The position numbers and the translations under genes are program-made. This document shows positions 42,112 through 52,388 of a DNA stretch of 64,000 nucleotides, piece after piece. Under the pieces are notes generated by a model. The model was not told the DNA's origin, ran no database searches, and was given only the letters and a program-made list of their open reading frames with translations. Position 1 is the first letter of the stretch, and each line of letters starts with the position of its first letter. Origin of the DNA: Kordiimonas laminariae (GTDB lineage Bacteria; Pseudomonadota; Alphaproteobacteria; Sphingomonadales; Kordiimonadaceae); contig NZ_JAKQZA010000006.1 of assembly GCF_023008165.1 (NCBI RefSeq), forward strand, positions 124,001-188,000, given 5' to 3'.

Positions 42112-42289
42112 TGTAGCCCTAAGGCAAATTCAGGATTACTTCCTACGTGTTCTCTCTAAGCTATGCAAACCCAAAGAGCAACGATAGGAATGATTTTATT
42201 TATTTTTTGAAATTATATTACCTTATCTGATCCAAAGATACAGATACACTGCACCTGTTAAGCAGGCAGTAATACTAGTTTTTGTGAAA

Positions 42290-42778
42290 TTACTTAGCCG
42301 CGCGCAAGGCGGCATCGGCGATTGCAAGCGCGGCTTCAACCTGCTGCATAATTGCCATATCGAAATCAGACCGTACTTCCTGAACCGCACTCTTTGACTG
42401 TTGGCGCAGCGCTGCAAGTTTATAGGCAGTGTCCATACGAGCTTTTTGAATGTTTGCTAACTGCATTTCAGCTTTAACAAGTTCATTACGAACACTTTCA
42501 ACAGCCTGAACATCACCAATCTTGCTGGTAATCGCATCAATACGCTGCATGTTAAAGGTATATTGCTCAGTAAGCTCAACAAGACGTTCCTGAAGATGTT
42601 CTTCAGATGCAGAGCATTCAGATTTAGCCGCTTTACGCTCCGCCGCTAAACGGTTTGATTCGGAAAGAACAAAGCTTGTTGTATCAAACAAAACATCTTG
42701 ATCTTGAGACGCAGTAAGGGAAGTTCCCGCTGTGAACAGCAGGCTGGACGCGATAGCAATTTTACCAATCGTGCGCAC
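42290..42778 (-). CDS. secreted coiled-coil protein
   Basis: 162 residues. Signal peptide IAIASSLLFTAGTSLTAS, then a mainly helical, Gln/Ala/Glu-rich region (KAAKSECSASEEHLQERLVELTEQY) with heptad-like spacing. One Cys in the mature part. Periplasmic by prediction. The family is not recognised. It stands alone, with hom-alaC upstream on the same strand. Confidence 0.6.
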   Translation of the reverse strand: MRTIGKIAIASSLLFTAGTSLTASQDQDVLFDTTSFVLSESNRLAAERKAAKSECSASEEHLQERLVELTEQYTFNMQRIDAITSKIGDVQAVESVRNELVKAEMQLANIQKARMDTAYKLAALRQQSKSAVQEVRSDFDMAIMQQVEAALAIADAALRAAK

Positions 42779-42877
42779 GGTATTTCCCCATGTGAGTGCG
42801 TTTACAAGCCGATAATGCTACACAATTACATAAATTACAAGAGACAATTACACACTAAACTAATTACTTAGAAAATG

Positions 42878-42903
42878 AAAAGCGCTCCAATAGAGCGCTT
42901 TTT
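42878..42903 (-). terminator. terminator after the charged coiled-coil gene
   Basis: AAAAGCGCTC-CAATA-GAGCGCTTTT with A and T flanks; works in either direction. Confidence 0.9.
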
Positions 42904-42922
42904 AAAATTTGATGCCAAGAAC

Positions 42923-43750
42923 TTATTTATCTTTGTTCTTTTGCTTCTGTTTCCGCTTTTCTTTTTCAGCGAGTTCTTTCTCTAGTCGTGCTCGGGTCTT
43001 TGCTAATTCTTTTTCCGCCTGCTTGATAGCTTTCAATTGGTGCTTTTCAATATCCTCAAGCTCACGCTCAGCATCCTTCAGAGCACGAAGGCGAATTGCC
43101 CTAATCTCTCCGTCAGTTTGAATATCAAGTTCAATATCAAGCTCTTCAAGTGCTTCTGCCAATTCTTCACGCGCTTCATTGATATCTTCAATCACCTCAA
43201 TACGCATTTCAGAAAGATCACCTTCCTGCTCATGCAAATCGCTCAAAGCCTCATGGAGAGCTTCTGTATGTGCACGTTCAATTTCAATGCGGTGACGGCT
43301 TGTGAAAACATTCTGCACATGCTCTTCAACCATCGCTTCTTTTGCAGTCATCAATCCCTCAAGGGCCTGCTCAAGTGCTTCGCGTTCAGCTTTGCTTTTA
43401 GTTTTCTCAAGGCGTTTCTCAACCTTGGCAATAGACTTTTCAAGCTTTTCAAGTGCTTCTTTCTTTTCCTGTGGGTTACTTACCCAGCGGCGCACTTGAA
43501 TGTTTGGCGATTTCCGTTCAACCACCACATGAATATCACTGTCCGTATCTACGACAACCGGACGCCCAGTCTGGATGATTTTAATGGTCTTTTTATGCTT
43601 AGCTTTTTTTTCAGCCTTTTCTTCTTTGACCTTTTTATTGTCATCATCACCGTAATAGATACCAGCTGCACCTGCTGTTGATGCAAGAGCAAGGGCAGAC
43701 ACTGTCAAGCCTGCGATCAAACCAGCTTTTCGTGTAAAATTCTTAACCAC
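42923..43750 (-). CDS. secreted, highly charged coiled-coil protein
   Basis: 275 residues. Signal peptide GLTVSALALASTAGA, then GIYYGDDDNKKVKEEKAEKKAKHKK, and about 190 residues that are almost all Glu/Lys/Arg/Ala in heptads (EKLEKSIAKVEKRLEKTKSK), ending in Lys/Gln/Asn repeats. It probably forms a long rod in the periplasm. Not recognised. The charge pattern could make homology searches misleading. Confidence 0.6.
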   Translation of the reverse strand: MVKNFTRKAGLIAGLTVSALALASTAGAAGIYYGDDDNKKVKEEKAEKKAKHKKTIKIIQTGRPVVVDTDSDIHVVVERKSPNIQVRRWVSNPQEKKEALEKLEKSIAKVEKRLEKTKSKAEREALEQALEGLMTAKEAMVEEHVQNVFTSRHRIEIERAHTEALHEALSDLHEQEGDLSEMRIEVIEDINEAREELAEALEELDIELDIQTDGEIRAIRLRALKDAERELEDIEKHQLKAIKQAEKELAKTRARLEKELAEKEKRKQKQKNKDK

Positions 43751-43908
43751 TTCAAACCTCCATATGCTGTCAAACCGCTGCCTCGCTTATTTCGTTATTC
43801 AGCATCACGGCTTTGTGAATTTACCTTGCACCCACGCAAAAAAATATCACACTGAATAGCGATAAACAGTGTGATACTTGCGGTAAATAGCCATTTAACA
43901 GGCTTTTA

Positions 43909-44313
43909 TCAGCTAACAGCCAATAAAAGCGCAGCTACACGCCTATCTTCCATCCGTAGAACATTGAATGTACGAGCAGCAGCGCCAGTATCCATCAGTT
44001 CGTATGGATACCCTTTTTCCTCAAGATATTTCCGCAGAGTAGCGGGAAGCAAATTCATTCGCTCCCCTGTACCAATAAGAATAAATTCTGGTTTATTCGG
44101 TGCGGCAAGAACTGAAACAAAATCATCTTCCGCCAGATCAAGCAAAGATGTTGCCTTTACAGGATGAAAACCGTCCTCGAGCACAACAACACTGCCGGCC
44201 ACCTTAACGCCTTGTAAGCGAAAGCCGCCATCTCCATAACCATCTACAAGGAGAAGGTCTTCCTCTCCTTGTAGTTCCATATGAACACCACCGGATTGAA
44301 ACTTATCAACCAC
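43909..44313 (-). CDS. Mth938-like domain protein
   Basis: 134 residues. GGFRLQGVKVAGSVVVLEDG, FILIGTGERMNLLPATLRKYLEEKGYPYELMDTGAAARTFNVL is the Mth938/NDUFAF3-like signature. The fold is related to a mitochondrial complex I assembly factor; its bacterial role is not defined. It lies 14 bp after secF, a widespread alphaproteobacterial arrangement. Confidence 0.87.
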   Translation of the reverse strand: MVDKFQSGGVHMELQGEEDLLLVDGYGDGGFRLQGVKVAGSVVVLEDGFHPVKATSLLDLAEDDFVSVLAAPNKPEFILIGTGERMNLLPATLRKYLEEKGYPYELMDTGAAARTFNVLRMEDRRVAALLLAVS

Positions 44314-44327
44314 GCCTTTTCCTTTAA

Positions 44328-45302
44328 CTAGAATTGTTCAAATGGGCTTGGACGAGACTTATCAACCGTTGGGTCATTATCATCATCGTCATGGATCAAC
44401 GTTTCACTACGCACTTTAAGGAATACCAGCATTGGTGAAGCTACGAATACAGAGCTGTATGTACCTACAAACACGCCCCAGATCATCGCTGCAGTGAAAC
44501 CGCTAATAGATGGCCCACCGAAGAAGAACAGAGCAAACAATGCAAGAAGCGTTGTCACACTTGTCATGATCGTACGAGCCAGTGTTTGGTTGAGCGACAT
44601 ATCAATAACATCTTCAAGTTCTCTCTTGCGGAACTTACGAATGTTCTCACGCACGCGGTCATAAACTACAACTGTATCGTTCAAGCTGTAACCAACAATA
44701 GTTAGAAGCGCCGCGATAATAGAAAGGTTAAATTCAAGCTGTGTGATAGAGAAGAAACCAATTGTCAGCAGTACGTCGTGAACAAGCGCAATTACAGCAC
44801 CAAGGCCAAATTGCCATTCAAAACGGAACCAGATGTAAATCAGAACCATAAGAACAGCGATCGTTACCGCGATCGTGCCTTTTTGTTTCAATTCACCGGA
44901 AACACTTGGGCCAATAACATCAGCTTCACCCATCTTAAGCGTTGGGATCTCTTTTGAAAGTGTATCACGTACAAGGTTCAACGCATTATTTTGCGCTTCA
45001 GAACCGCCTGGCTGGCGAACAATACTGATCATTGCATCTGTTGGATCACCAAATTCCTTTACCTTGATATCACCAAGGCCAAGGCTAGAAAGTGTTGAAC
45101 GAATCTTTGGAATATCCGCATTACCTTCTTGGGATTGAACCAGCAGGTCAACACCACCCTGGAAATCAATTCCGTAGTTCAGGCCACGTGTGAAAAATAG
45201 TAATGCAGAAGCAAGGATCATTACCATTGAGAAGGCGAGTGCAACCTTACGCATTCCCAGAAATTTAATGTTCGTGTTATCTGGAACGAGACGTAAATTC
45301 AT
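44328..45302 (-). CDS. secF: SecF protein-translocase accessory subunit
   Basis: 324 residues, six transmembrane helices. GLNYGIDFQGGVDLLVQ (periplasmic D-G motif) and YSLNDTVVVYDRVRENIRKFRKRE are SecF hallmarks. With SecD it uses the proton gradient to pull exported proteins across the inner membrane. 11 bp after secD. Confidence 0.96.
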   Translation of the reverse strand: MNLRLVPDNTNIKFLGMRKVALAFSMVMILASALLFFTRGLNYGIDFQGGVDLLVQSQEGNADIPKIRSTLSSLGLGDIKVKEFGDPTDAMISIVRQPGGSEAQNNALNLVRDTLSKEIPTLKMGEADVIGPSVSGELKQKGTIAVTIAVLMVLIYIWFRFEWQFGLGAVIALVHDVLLTIGFFSITQLEFNLSIIAALLTIVGYSLNDTVVVYDRVRENIRKFRKRELEDVIDMSLNQTLARTIMTSVTTLLALFALFFFGGPSISGFTAAMIWGVFVGTYSSVFVASPMLVFLKVRSETLIHDDDDNDPTVDKSRPSPFEQF

Positions 45303-45313
45303 CAGTCCCCTCC

Positions 45314-46912
45314 TTATATTGGCAATCTGGCTGGGCGCGTGCGCTTAAGCCAGAGCGATAGAATAAAGCGAGTAAGAACAATCGCCGTAAACATGGATGT
45401 AAGAATACCTACAGCCAGTGTTACCGCGAAGCCTTGCACAGGCCCTGAACCGAGAAGGTAAAGAACCGCAGCTGCAATAAACGTGGTGATGTTTGCATCA
45501 ATAATAGTAGAGAACGCCTGGCCATACCCCTGCTCCATGGATTGGAAAGGGTTCTTGCCCATAGTTTGCTCTTCCCGGATACGCTCGAACACAAGCACGT
45601 TCGCATCCACCGCCATACCAATTGTCAGTACAATACCTGCAATACCAGGCAATGTAAGTGTTGCCTGAAACAGACTAAGTGCACCCATAATAAGGATAAG
45701 GTTAGTGATCAGCGCCACATTAGCTGCAAGACCAAAACGACCATAGCTCACTACCATGTAAACGATAACTGCAATGAAACCAATCATAGAAGCAAGCTTA
45801 CCGGCAGCAACACCATCAGCACCAATATCAGCACCGACAGTCTTCTGCCGCTCCACCTGCAATTTCACAGGCAGTGCACCGGATTTCAGAAGCGTCGCTA
45901 ATTCCTGAGCAGCAGTAATATCACCCATATTGGTAATTTGGCCAGAACCACCCAGAATTGGGCTTACAATACGTGGAGCACTAATTACCAAGTCATCAAG
46001 CACAATTGCAAAAGGACGACCAATGTTATCCTGCGTGTGCTTGGCGAAACGTTTTGAACCGGATGTATTAAAAGCAAATGAAACTGCCGGCTGCCCACGA
46101 TCATCAAACGCTGGAGCTGCATTGGTAAGATCATCACCAGCAACAATTTCGCGCTCAAACACTACGATAGAACCGCCATCTTTCATCGGCAAAATCTTCT
46201 GATTTGATCGAATACGTCCAGCTTCAATATCTGTAGCGGAAATATTTGTCGCCACATCATGGAAGGACAGTTTGGCTGTTTTACCAACCAGATCAATGAT
46301 CGCCTTAGGATCATCAGCCCCTGGCACTTCAAGAATAATACGGTTATTACCTTGTGGCTTCAGGGTGATCTCCTTTACGCCTTCCGGGTCAACACGCTTG
46401 CGAATTACCTCTATAGAGCGTGCGATTGCGTCACGCTGCTGTGCAATAACACCTTGCTCGGTAAGTGTAAGACGGAAAGAAGCGCCATCATTTTCCATGG
46501 TTACTTCTTGAACGCCACCACCAAGAGGGCTGGTACCAATTTGCGCTTGCGTAAGTGGGCGTAGTTTCTGTTTTGCCAATTCGATCATATCATCGTTAGC
46601 AACATCAAAAACCACTGAGTTATTGTTGGTTTTAATCCGACGGAAGGAAAGTCCTCGCTCGGCAGAACGAACCGCACGCACTTCATCAGCAAGCTTTGTA
46701 AGCCTTGCTTTCACAACATCTTCGGTCTTCGCTTCAAAAAGAATATAAACCCCGCCTCTTAGATCAAGGCCAAGGCTTAGTGCTTTCGAGGGCATATAGT
46801 CTGGCAAGCTTGCTCGCTGCTCTTCCGAAAGAAAGTTCGGAACAGAGGTAAGAATGCCCAGGAATACTACAGCCAAAATCATCAGCACTTTCCATTTTGG
46901 AAAGTTTAGCAT
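45314..46912 (-). CDS. secD: SecD protein-translocase accessory subunit
   Basis: 532 residues. LGLDLRGGVYILFEAKTEDV, LEVPGADDPKAIIDLVGKTAKL, and GMAVDANVLVFERIREE are the SecD motifs; six transmembrane helices flank the periplasmic domain. Standard length for a non-fused SecD. Second gene of yajC-secD-secF. Confidence 0.97.
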   Translation of the reverse strand: MLNFPKWKVLMILAVVFLGILTSVPNFLSEEQRASLPDYMPSKALSLGLDLRGGVYILFEAKTEDVVKARLTKLADEVRAVRSAERGLSFRRIKTNNNSVVFDVANDDMIELAKQKLRPLTQAQIGTSPLGGGVQEVTMENDGASFRLTLTEQGVIAQQRDAIARSIEVIRKRVDPEGVKEITLKPQGNNRIILEVPGADDPKAIIDLVGKTAKLSFHDVATNISATDIEAGRIRSNQKILPMKDGGSIVVFEREIVAGDDLTNAAPAFDDRGQPAVSFAFNTSGSKRFAKHTQDNIGRPFAIVLDDLVISAPRIVSPILGGSGQITNMGDITAAQELATLLKSGALPVKLQVERQKTVGADIGADGVAAGKLASMIGFIAVIVYMVVSYGRFGLAANVALITNLILIMGALSLFQATLTLPGIAGIVLTIGMAVDANVLVFERIREEQTMGKNPFQSMEQGYGQAFSTIIDANITTFIAAAVLYLLGSGPVQGFAVTLAVGILTSMFTAIVLTRFILSLWLKRTRPARLPI

Positions 46913-46931
46913 GACGTGTCCCCTAAATACT

Positions 46932-46958
46932 TCAAGCCCGGCACTAGACCGGGCTTGA
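46932..46958 (-). terminator. hairpin between yajC and secD
   Basis: TCAAGCCCGG-(7)-CCGGGCTTGA, a ten-pair stem without T-run, just after the yajC stop. It may set yajC:secD mRNA ratios rather than end transcription. Confidence 0.55.
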
Positions 46959-46967
46959 TCACTTTAC

Positions 46968-47297
46968 TTATTTGCTATCAGTTTTCACTGGCTCATTTTT
47001 GCTGCGCACTTCTGTAAGCGTGCTTTTAACAACGCGAACACGCACGTCATTAGCCAATTCAACTTCAATTTCATTATCATCTTTTACTTTTGTAACCTTA
47101 CCAATAAGGCCACCAGCAGTTACCACGGTATCACCACGAGAAACATTGTTCACCATCTCGCGATGATCTTTCATTTTCTTGTTCTGCGGGCGCAGAATAA
47201 GGAACCAGAACACAACTACGATCAGAACAAGTGGAAGCATTGTATCAAACAAGCTTGGTTGCGGTGCAGCCTGTGCAATAACCGGCAAAGAAAACAT
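46968..47297 (-). CDS. yajC: YajC preprotein translocase subunit
   Basis: 109 residues. One transmembrane helix, LPLVLIVVVFWFLILRPQNKKMKDH, then the conserved GDTVVTAGGLIGKVTKV domain and VRVVKSTLTEV. Membrane partner of SecDF. First gene of the operon. Confidence 0.96.
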   Translation of the reverse strand: MFSLPVIAQAAPQPSLFDTMLPLVLIVVVFWFLILRPQNKKMKDHREMVNNVSRGDTVVTAGGLIGKVTKVKDDNEIEVELANDVRVRVVKSTLTEVRSKNEPVKTDSK

Positions 47298-47446
47298 ATG
47301 GTTAAACCTCTTCTAAAGGGAAACTAGTGCCCCGATATAAATCTCATGGCGGGACTATAGCTTTCTCAGGCTTAAATGCAACAGCAGCCTCGCCTAAAAG
47401 CACTTCCCGTGGTATGTCCTGAACCCTAAATGGTAAACGCGAAAAG

Positions 47447-48334
47447 GTGATACAAGTGGCGACATTGTCGAAAGATTCAAATGAAGCGCTCGTGTGTGCG
47501 ATACAATCACTTACCGAAACACTTGCAAAGCAAAGACTGAAACCCGTCGTATTTCCGGAAAACGCTAAAGCCCAAGCCTTTGTGTTTTCTCCGGAAACCA
47601 ACAGTTTGAGAGCGGTCGATACCATTGCAGCTCCTCGGCTTGAATTACTACATGGCATTAAACGCACAAAAGACACTCTCCTTACAAACTCACTAAGATT
47701 TGCAAAAGGTTTTAGCGCCAATAACGCACTATTGTGGGGTGCGCGCGGTATGGGGAAAAGTACACTTGTTAAAGCTATCCATAGTCACCTGATTCAGGAA
47801 TTCGGGCTAAAAGCACCTTCACTCGTTGAAATTCACAGAGAAGACATTTCTGATCTACCAAAGCTAATGAACGCACTACGCACCTCAAACAGAAGCTTTA
47901 TCCTATTTTGTGATGACTTGTCCTTCAACCGGCCTGACCGGGATTTCAAAGCTTTAAAATCTGTACTTGAAGGTGGTTTGGAAGGTAGGCCAGATAATGT
48001 GATTTTCTATGCCTCTTCTAACCGCAGACACCTCTTGCCCCGTCAAATGGCTGATCAGGAAAGTGCAATTGGTATTCATCCTAATGAATCTATGGATGAA
48101 ACCATCGCTCTTTCAGACCGATTTGGCCTGTGGCTAGGTTTTCACGCGGCAGATCAGGCCGATTATCTGGCCATGATCGAAGGGTATATTACCGAATTCA
48201 ACCTCAAACCCGAGCATAACTGGAAACACGACGCGCTCGAGTGGGCAAAAACCCGAGGAAACAGATCAGGCCGAACGGCATGGCAATATGTAAATAACCT
48301 GGCGGGTGAATTAGAGCAGAAAATCAAATTCTGA
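47447..48334 (+). CDS. DUF815-family AAA+ ATPase
   Basis: 295 residues, GTG start at 47447. Walker A GARGMGKST (about 98-106), Walker B FILFCDDLSF, and YASSNRRHLLPRQM as sensor 1. DUF815 proteins are widespread and uncharacterised, often close to yajC/secDF in alphaproteobacteria. Convergent with the LytM gene (one base between stops) and divergent from yajC. Another start a little upstream cannot be excluded. Confidence 0.85.
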   Translation: MIQVATLSKDSNEALVCAIQSLTETLAKQRLKPVVFPENAKAQAFVFSPETNSLRAVDTIAAPRLELLHGIKRTKDTLLTNSLRFAKGFSANNALLWGARGMGKSTLVKAIHSHLIQEFGLKAPSLVEIHREDISDLPKLMNALRTSNRSFILFCDDLSFNRPDRDFKALKSVLEGGLEGRPDNVIFYASSNRRHLLPRQMADQESAIGIHPNESMDETIALSDRFGLWLGFHAADQADYLAMIEGYITEFNLKPEHNWKHDALEWAKTRGNRSGRTAWQYVNNLAGELEQKIKF

Positions 48335-48335
48335 T

Positions 48336-49376
48336 TTAGCTGGAAAGATGCCGAAGTGGATCAAGTGCCCTGCGACCTTTTCTGATTTCAAAGTGAAGCT
48401 GAGGGCTTGCAACACCACCTGTTGAGCCAACACGGGCTACAACCTGCCCTTTTTTAACGCGCTGGCCTTGCCGAACAAGAATACGTTCAGTATGCGCATA
48501 TGCAGTAACCCAGCCTTCAGCGTGCTTCACCAAAAGCAGATTACCGTAGCCTTCAAGTGCATTAGATGCATACACAACTACACCAGCCTCAGCTGCCTTC
48601 ACTGGTGTACCTGCCTTTGCAAGAATATTGATACCATCATTATGAAGCCCTCCTTCACGAGGACCAAAGCGAGAGGCTATTTTGCCAGTCACGGGCCAAA
48701 CGAAGCCAGAACTTGTTCTTGGCGGCGGTGTTGGTATCGCAACCGAACGACCTCTCGGGCGCGGTTTGGGTTTTGTTGTTGTCACAGGAGTACTGGAAGC
48801 TACCTGTGTTGAACCAGCGGTTGCCCCGCCTGGAAGCTTCAGCTTTTGCCCTACACTCAATGTGTATGGTTTACGAATACTGTTCACCCGCATCAAGGAA
48901 GACACTGTCACCCCATACCGCCGCGAAATACTGTAGCCCGTTTCCCCCCTTTTCACCACATGCACGCGGGCACTTGGCACTTGCAAGCGCTGTCCAACTG
49001 CGAGCGCATAAGGCGCACGCAAACGGTTTGCGGTAATCAATGAACGTACGGGCACCCCTGTACGGCGAGAAATAGCATAAAGCGTATCGCCTTTACGCAC
49101 GGTAATAGTACCAGCAGAAGCCTGTACAACAGGCGCGGGGGTTGATCTTGGCCGAGATGAACTAGCTGTCTGCCTACGTGGTGCAGTTTGAACAGTTTTC
49201 TTACCGCTATGCGCTCTACGCGGGTTCCATTTAGGATCCGGGAGAGGAAGCGGTGCGTGACGGATATTATAAACAGGTTTAACTGCAGCGGGATCAAATG
49301 TATTCCCAGAAGAACACGCTGAAACCGCCAAAGCGGAGATAACCGCCAATACTGTGCCTGTTTGGAACTTTTTCAC
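48336..49376 (-). CDS. NlpD-like LysM/LytM lipoprotein, degenerate active site
   Basis: 346 residues from GTG 49376 (GGAGG 5 bases upstream). Lipobox VSAC; two LysM domains (ITVRKGDTLYAISRRTGVPV; VHVVKRGETGYSISRRYGVTV); a C-terminal LytM/M23 fold with SRFGPREGGLHNDGINI and VASPQLHFEIR. Active M23 enzymes have HxGID and HxH; here the Asp is Asn (HNDGIN) and the first His of HxH is Gln (QLH). As with E. coli NlpD, it is probably an activator of cell-wall amidases, not an enzyme. Downstream of surE. Confidence 0.85.
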   Translation of the reverse strand: MKKFQTGTVLAVISALAVSACSSGNTFDPAAVKPVYNIRHAPLPLPDPKWNPRRAHSGKKTVQTAPRRQTASSSRPRSTPAPVVQASAGTITVRKGDTLYAISRRTGVPVRSLITANRLRAPYALAVGQRLQVPSARVHVVKRGETGYSISRRYGVTVSSLMRVNSIRKPYTLSVGQKLKLPGGATAGSTQVASSTPVTTTKPKPRPRGRSVAIPTPPPRTSSGFVWPVTGKIASRFGPREGGLHNDGINILAKAGTPVKAAEAGVVVYASNALEGYGNLLLVKHAEGWVTAYAHTERILVRQGQRVKKGQVVARVGSTGGVASPQLHFEIRKGRRALDPLRHLSS

Positions 49377-49445
49377 AAATCCTCCACCCTTGTCATAAGC
49401 AGAATAACCACATCTGCTCATAAGGGCAACAGGGAGAAGCCCCTG

Positions 49446-50228
49446 TTATGTGAAGCTTTTTTCAAGCGCTGGCGCGATTGCCTTACGTGCCTTGTGATGA
49501 GTAAGATCAAGATGAAGCGGTGTAACAGAAATCCATTTCTCGCGCACACTCTTGATATCAGTTTCATGCCCTGGAAGACCAACTTCACGGCCAAGGCCAA
49601 ACCAGAAATATTTAAAGCCACGCGGATCAACACGCTCTTCGATGTTATTCCCAATCATCTCACGTCGGCCCTGCTCCGTAACTCGAACACCTTCGATTTC
49701 CTCTGGTGGGAACGCTGGGAAATTCACGTTCATCAGCACATCTTCAGGCCAATCAACGCTTATCAGGTCACGGATAACATCCGGTGCAAACTTCTCAGCA
49801 GTTTCCCATTTGGTCGTTTGGTTCGGACGAATACATAAACTCAGTGCAATTGAAGGGATAGCGGCAAGCGTACCTTCCATTGCTACAGATACAGTCCCTG
49901 AATAAGTCACATCTTCGGCAAGATTTCCTCCCCGGTTAATACCGGAGAGGATAAGTGTTGGCAGATTGTCTGCCATAATATGGTTTACGGCCATCATCAC
50001 ACAGTCCGTCGGTGTGCCGCTTACGGCAAAGCGCTTTTCACCTGCCTGACGCACACGGATTGGCTTTGTAAGGGTAAGTGAATGCCCTGCGCCTGATTGT
50101 TCGCTCTCAGGCGCTACAATCCATACATCGTCGCTCAGTTGGCGCGCAATCTTCTCAAGAATTGCAATACCCGGCGCGTTAATGCCGTCGTCATTTGAAA
50201 TCAGGATACGCTGCGTGGAAATGGCCAT
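49446..50228 (-). CDS. surE: 5'/3'-nucleotidase SurE
   Basis: 260 residues. ILISNDDGINAPGI near the N-terminus holds the DD metal site; LSGINRGGNLAEDVTYSGTVSVAMEG is the second signature. Nucleotide and short-polyphosphate phosphatase for stationary-phase survival. Located between serS and the LytM gene; the pcm gene often found here in other bacteria is absent. Confidence 0.96.
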   Translation of the reverse strand: MAISTQRILISNDDGINAPGIAILEKIARQLSDDVWIVAPESEQSGAGHSLTLTKPIRVRQAGEKRFAVSGTPTDCVMMAVNHIMADNLPTLILSGINRGGNLAEDVTYSGTVSVAMEGTLAAIPSIALSLCIRPNQTTKWETAEKFAPDVIRDLISVDWPEDVLMNVNFPAFPPEEIEGVRVTEQGRREMIGNNIEERVDPRGFKYFWFGLGREVGLPGHETDIKSVREKWISVTPLHLDLTHHKARKAIAPALEKSFT

Positions 50229-50232
50229 GGTT

Positions 50233-51510
50233 TTATGCTCCGATCACATCAACGCCGCCCATGTATGAGCGAAGTGCTTCCGGAACACGGATTGTACCGT
50301 CCGCCTGTTGATAGTTTTCAATAACTGCAATCAGCGTACGTCCAACCGCAAGTCCTGAACCATTCAATGTATGAACAAAAGTGGTTTTCTTTTCACCTTT
50401 CGGACGACAACGCATTTTCATGCGGCGTGCCTGGAAATCACCCATAACACTACAGCTTGAAATCTCTCGGTAACGGCCCTGTCCCGGAAGATATACTTCC
50501 AGATCATATGTACGGCGCGCACCAAAGCCAATATCGCCTGTGCAAAGTTTAACAACACGGTATGGCAGGTGAAGACGCTTCAACACTTCTTCTGCACAGC
50601 CTGTCATACGTTCAAGCTCTTCATCGCTTTGCTCAGGCGTTGTCACAGAAACCATTTCCACTTTTGCGAACTGGTGTTGACGGATCATGCCACGTGTATC
50701 ACGGCCCGCAGAACCAGCTTCAGCTCGGAAACACTGGCTAAGTGCTGTAAAGCGAAGCGGCAATGTTGCTTCATCGAGAATTTCACCAGAATGAAGGTTC
50801 GTTAGCGTTACCTCAGATGTTGGGATTAACCAGTGATCTGTAGTTGTTTTAAAGGCATCCTCACCAAATTTTGGAAGTTGGCCCGTACCGTACAACGCAC
50901 TATCGCGCACCATTACAGGCGTTACCATTTCTTCATAGCCGTGCTCATTCACGTGCAGATCAATCATAAATTGGCCAATGGCACGTTCAAGGCGGGCAAG
51001 GCCACCTTTCAGCACTACAAAGCGAGAGCCAGAAAGCTTAGCCGCACGTTCAAAGTCCATCATGCCCAGTGCTTCGCCAATATCGAAATGCTCTTTCGCA
51101 TCAAAATCGAATGCAGCAGGCTTACCCCAAGCGCGAACTTCTTCATTATCTTCTTCATCATCGCCATCTGGAACATCGTCATAAACCATATTCGGCAAGC
51201 TCATCAGAAGGTTATTAAGTTCAGCACCAAGCGTGCGCTCTTTTTCTTCAAGATCAGCGAGTTTGGTTTTAAGTTCTGCAACTTCCGCCATCAGCGCTTG
51301 AGCTTCTTCCTCATTACCCTGCCCTTTGGCTTTACCAATAAGTTTTGATGCTTCATTGCGGCGGGCCTGTGCAGTTTGCGCTTCTGTCGCCAGCGAACGG
51401 TGATCCGAGTCCAGCTTCAGAATTTCAGCGGAGCGCGCTTCCTCACCACGGCGTGCAAGAGCAGCATCAAAGGCTTCTGGATTTTCACGAATGAACTTCA
51501 GATCAAACAT
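50233..51510 (-). CDS. serS: seryl-tRNA synthetase
   Basis: 425 residues. The N-terminal antiparallel coiled-coil arm (about 27-100) binds the tRNA-Ser long arm; class II motifs [26 protein letters not shown] and [18 protein letters not shown]. Normal length. Four bases separate its stop from the surE start. Confidence 0.97.
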   Translation of the reverse strand: MFDLKFIRENPEAFDAALARRGEEARSAEILKLDSDHRSLATEAQTAQARRNEASKLIGKAKGQGNEEEAQALMAEVAELKTKLADLEEKERTLGAELNNLLMSLPNMVYDDVPDGDDEEDNEEVRAWGKPAAFDFDAKEHFDIGEALGMMDFERAAKLSGSRFVVLKGGLARLERAIGQFMIDLHVNEHGYEEMVTPVMVRDSALYGTGQLPKFGEDAFKTTTDHWLIPTSEVTLTNLHSGEILDEATLPLRFTALSQCFRAEAGSAGRDTRGMIRQHQFAKVEMVSVTTPEQSDEELERMTGCAEEVLKRLHLPYRVVKLCTGDIGFGARRTYDLEVYLPGQGRYREISSCSVMGDFQARRMKMRCRPKGEKKTTFVHTLNGSGLAVGRTLIAVIENYQQADGTIRVPEALRSYMGGVDVIGA

Positions 51511-51554
51511 TTTGGGATATCCCGTAGTTAATTTATGGCAAGAATGCCGTGATA

Positions 51555-52388
51555 TTAGGTATTTTCAGCTTCTTCCTCTTCGCGTTTCTTTTCAGTCATC
51601 GCGATAAGAATAATAGAAAGCTCATATAATAGCAGGATAGGAATGCCAAGCGCGATTTGGCTAATTGGGTCCGGCGGCGTTAAAAAAGCAGCAACAAGAA
51701 AGGTTCCAACAACTGTATATGCACGTTTTTCCCTCAGCCCTTGAGCTGTAACAATACCTGCCCTTCCCATTAAGGTAAGCGCAACTGGCAATAGGAACGC
51801 AACGCCAAAGCCGAATATCATTTTCATGATAAGCGCGAGATATTCATCTACCTTCGCTTCCGCAGCAATCGCAATACCGCCATTTGTTGCTGTTTGTTCG
51901 AAACTTAACAGAAATTCCCAGGCAAACGGGATTACAACGAAATAAGCGAGCGACCCGCCCATAGCGAAAAGAACCGGTGTAGCCACAAGAAAGGGTAGAA
52001 ACGCACGTTTTTCGTTACTGTAGAGGCCTGGTGCCACAAATTTCCATATCTGAAGTGCAAGTAGTGGGAAAGTAACGATAAAGGCTGCATATAGAGCCAC
52101 CTTCAGATTCACAACAAAGCCCTCTAAAAGGCCTGTAAAAATCATCCGCGCCCCTTCTTTACCTTCAGTCGCGACAACATAAGGACGCGCTAAAATCTGA
52201 AAAATCTCTTCTGAAAAGAAAAGTGCAATACCAAAGGTAATAATCATCCCGATGAGCACCTTAATCAGACGACTACGAAGCTCAGTTAGGTGTGACAGCA
52301 GCGGCGCACGGCTCGCATCAACCTCATTATCATCATCAATGATATCAGGTTTGGTATTTTCGCCATCGAACTGACCGGGGGTCATCAC
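51555..52388 (-). CDS. tatC: TatC twin-arginine translocase receptor
   Basis: 277 residues, six transmembrane helices. [20 protein letters not shown] (family signature with the Glu/Arg pair) and [19 protein letters not shown]. It recognises twin-arginine signal peptides. The ATG overlaps tatB by 4 bp. An acidic extension precedes the first helix and a charged EEEEAENT tail ends it. Confidence 0.97.
   Translation of the reverse strand: MMTPGQFDGENTKPDIIDDDNEVDASRAPLLSHLTELRSRLIKVLIGMIITFGIALFFSEEIFQILARPYVVATEGKEGARMIFTGLLEGFVVNLKVALYAAFIVTFPLLALQIWKFVAPGLYSNEKRAFLPFLVATPVLFAMGGSLAYFVVIPFAWEFLLSFEQTATNGGIAIAAEAKVDEYLALIMKMIFGFGVAFLLPVALTLMGRAGIVTAQGLREKRAYTVVGTFLVAAFLTPPDPISQIALGIPILLLYELSIILIAMTEKKREEEEAENT

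Noticed and set aside
42923-43681. Plus-strand frames opposite the charged coiled-coil gene
   Set aside because: Phe/Leu/Cys-rich translations are typical antisense shadows of a Glu/Lys-rich gene; no ribosome sites.
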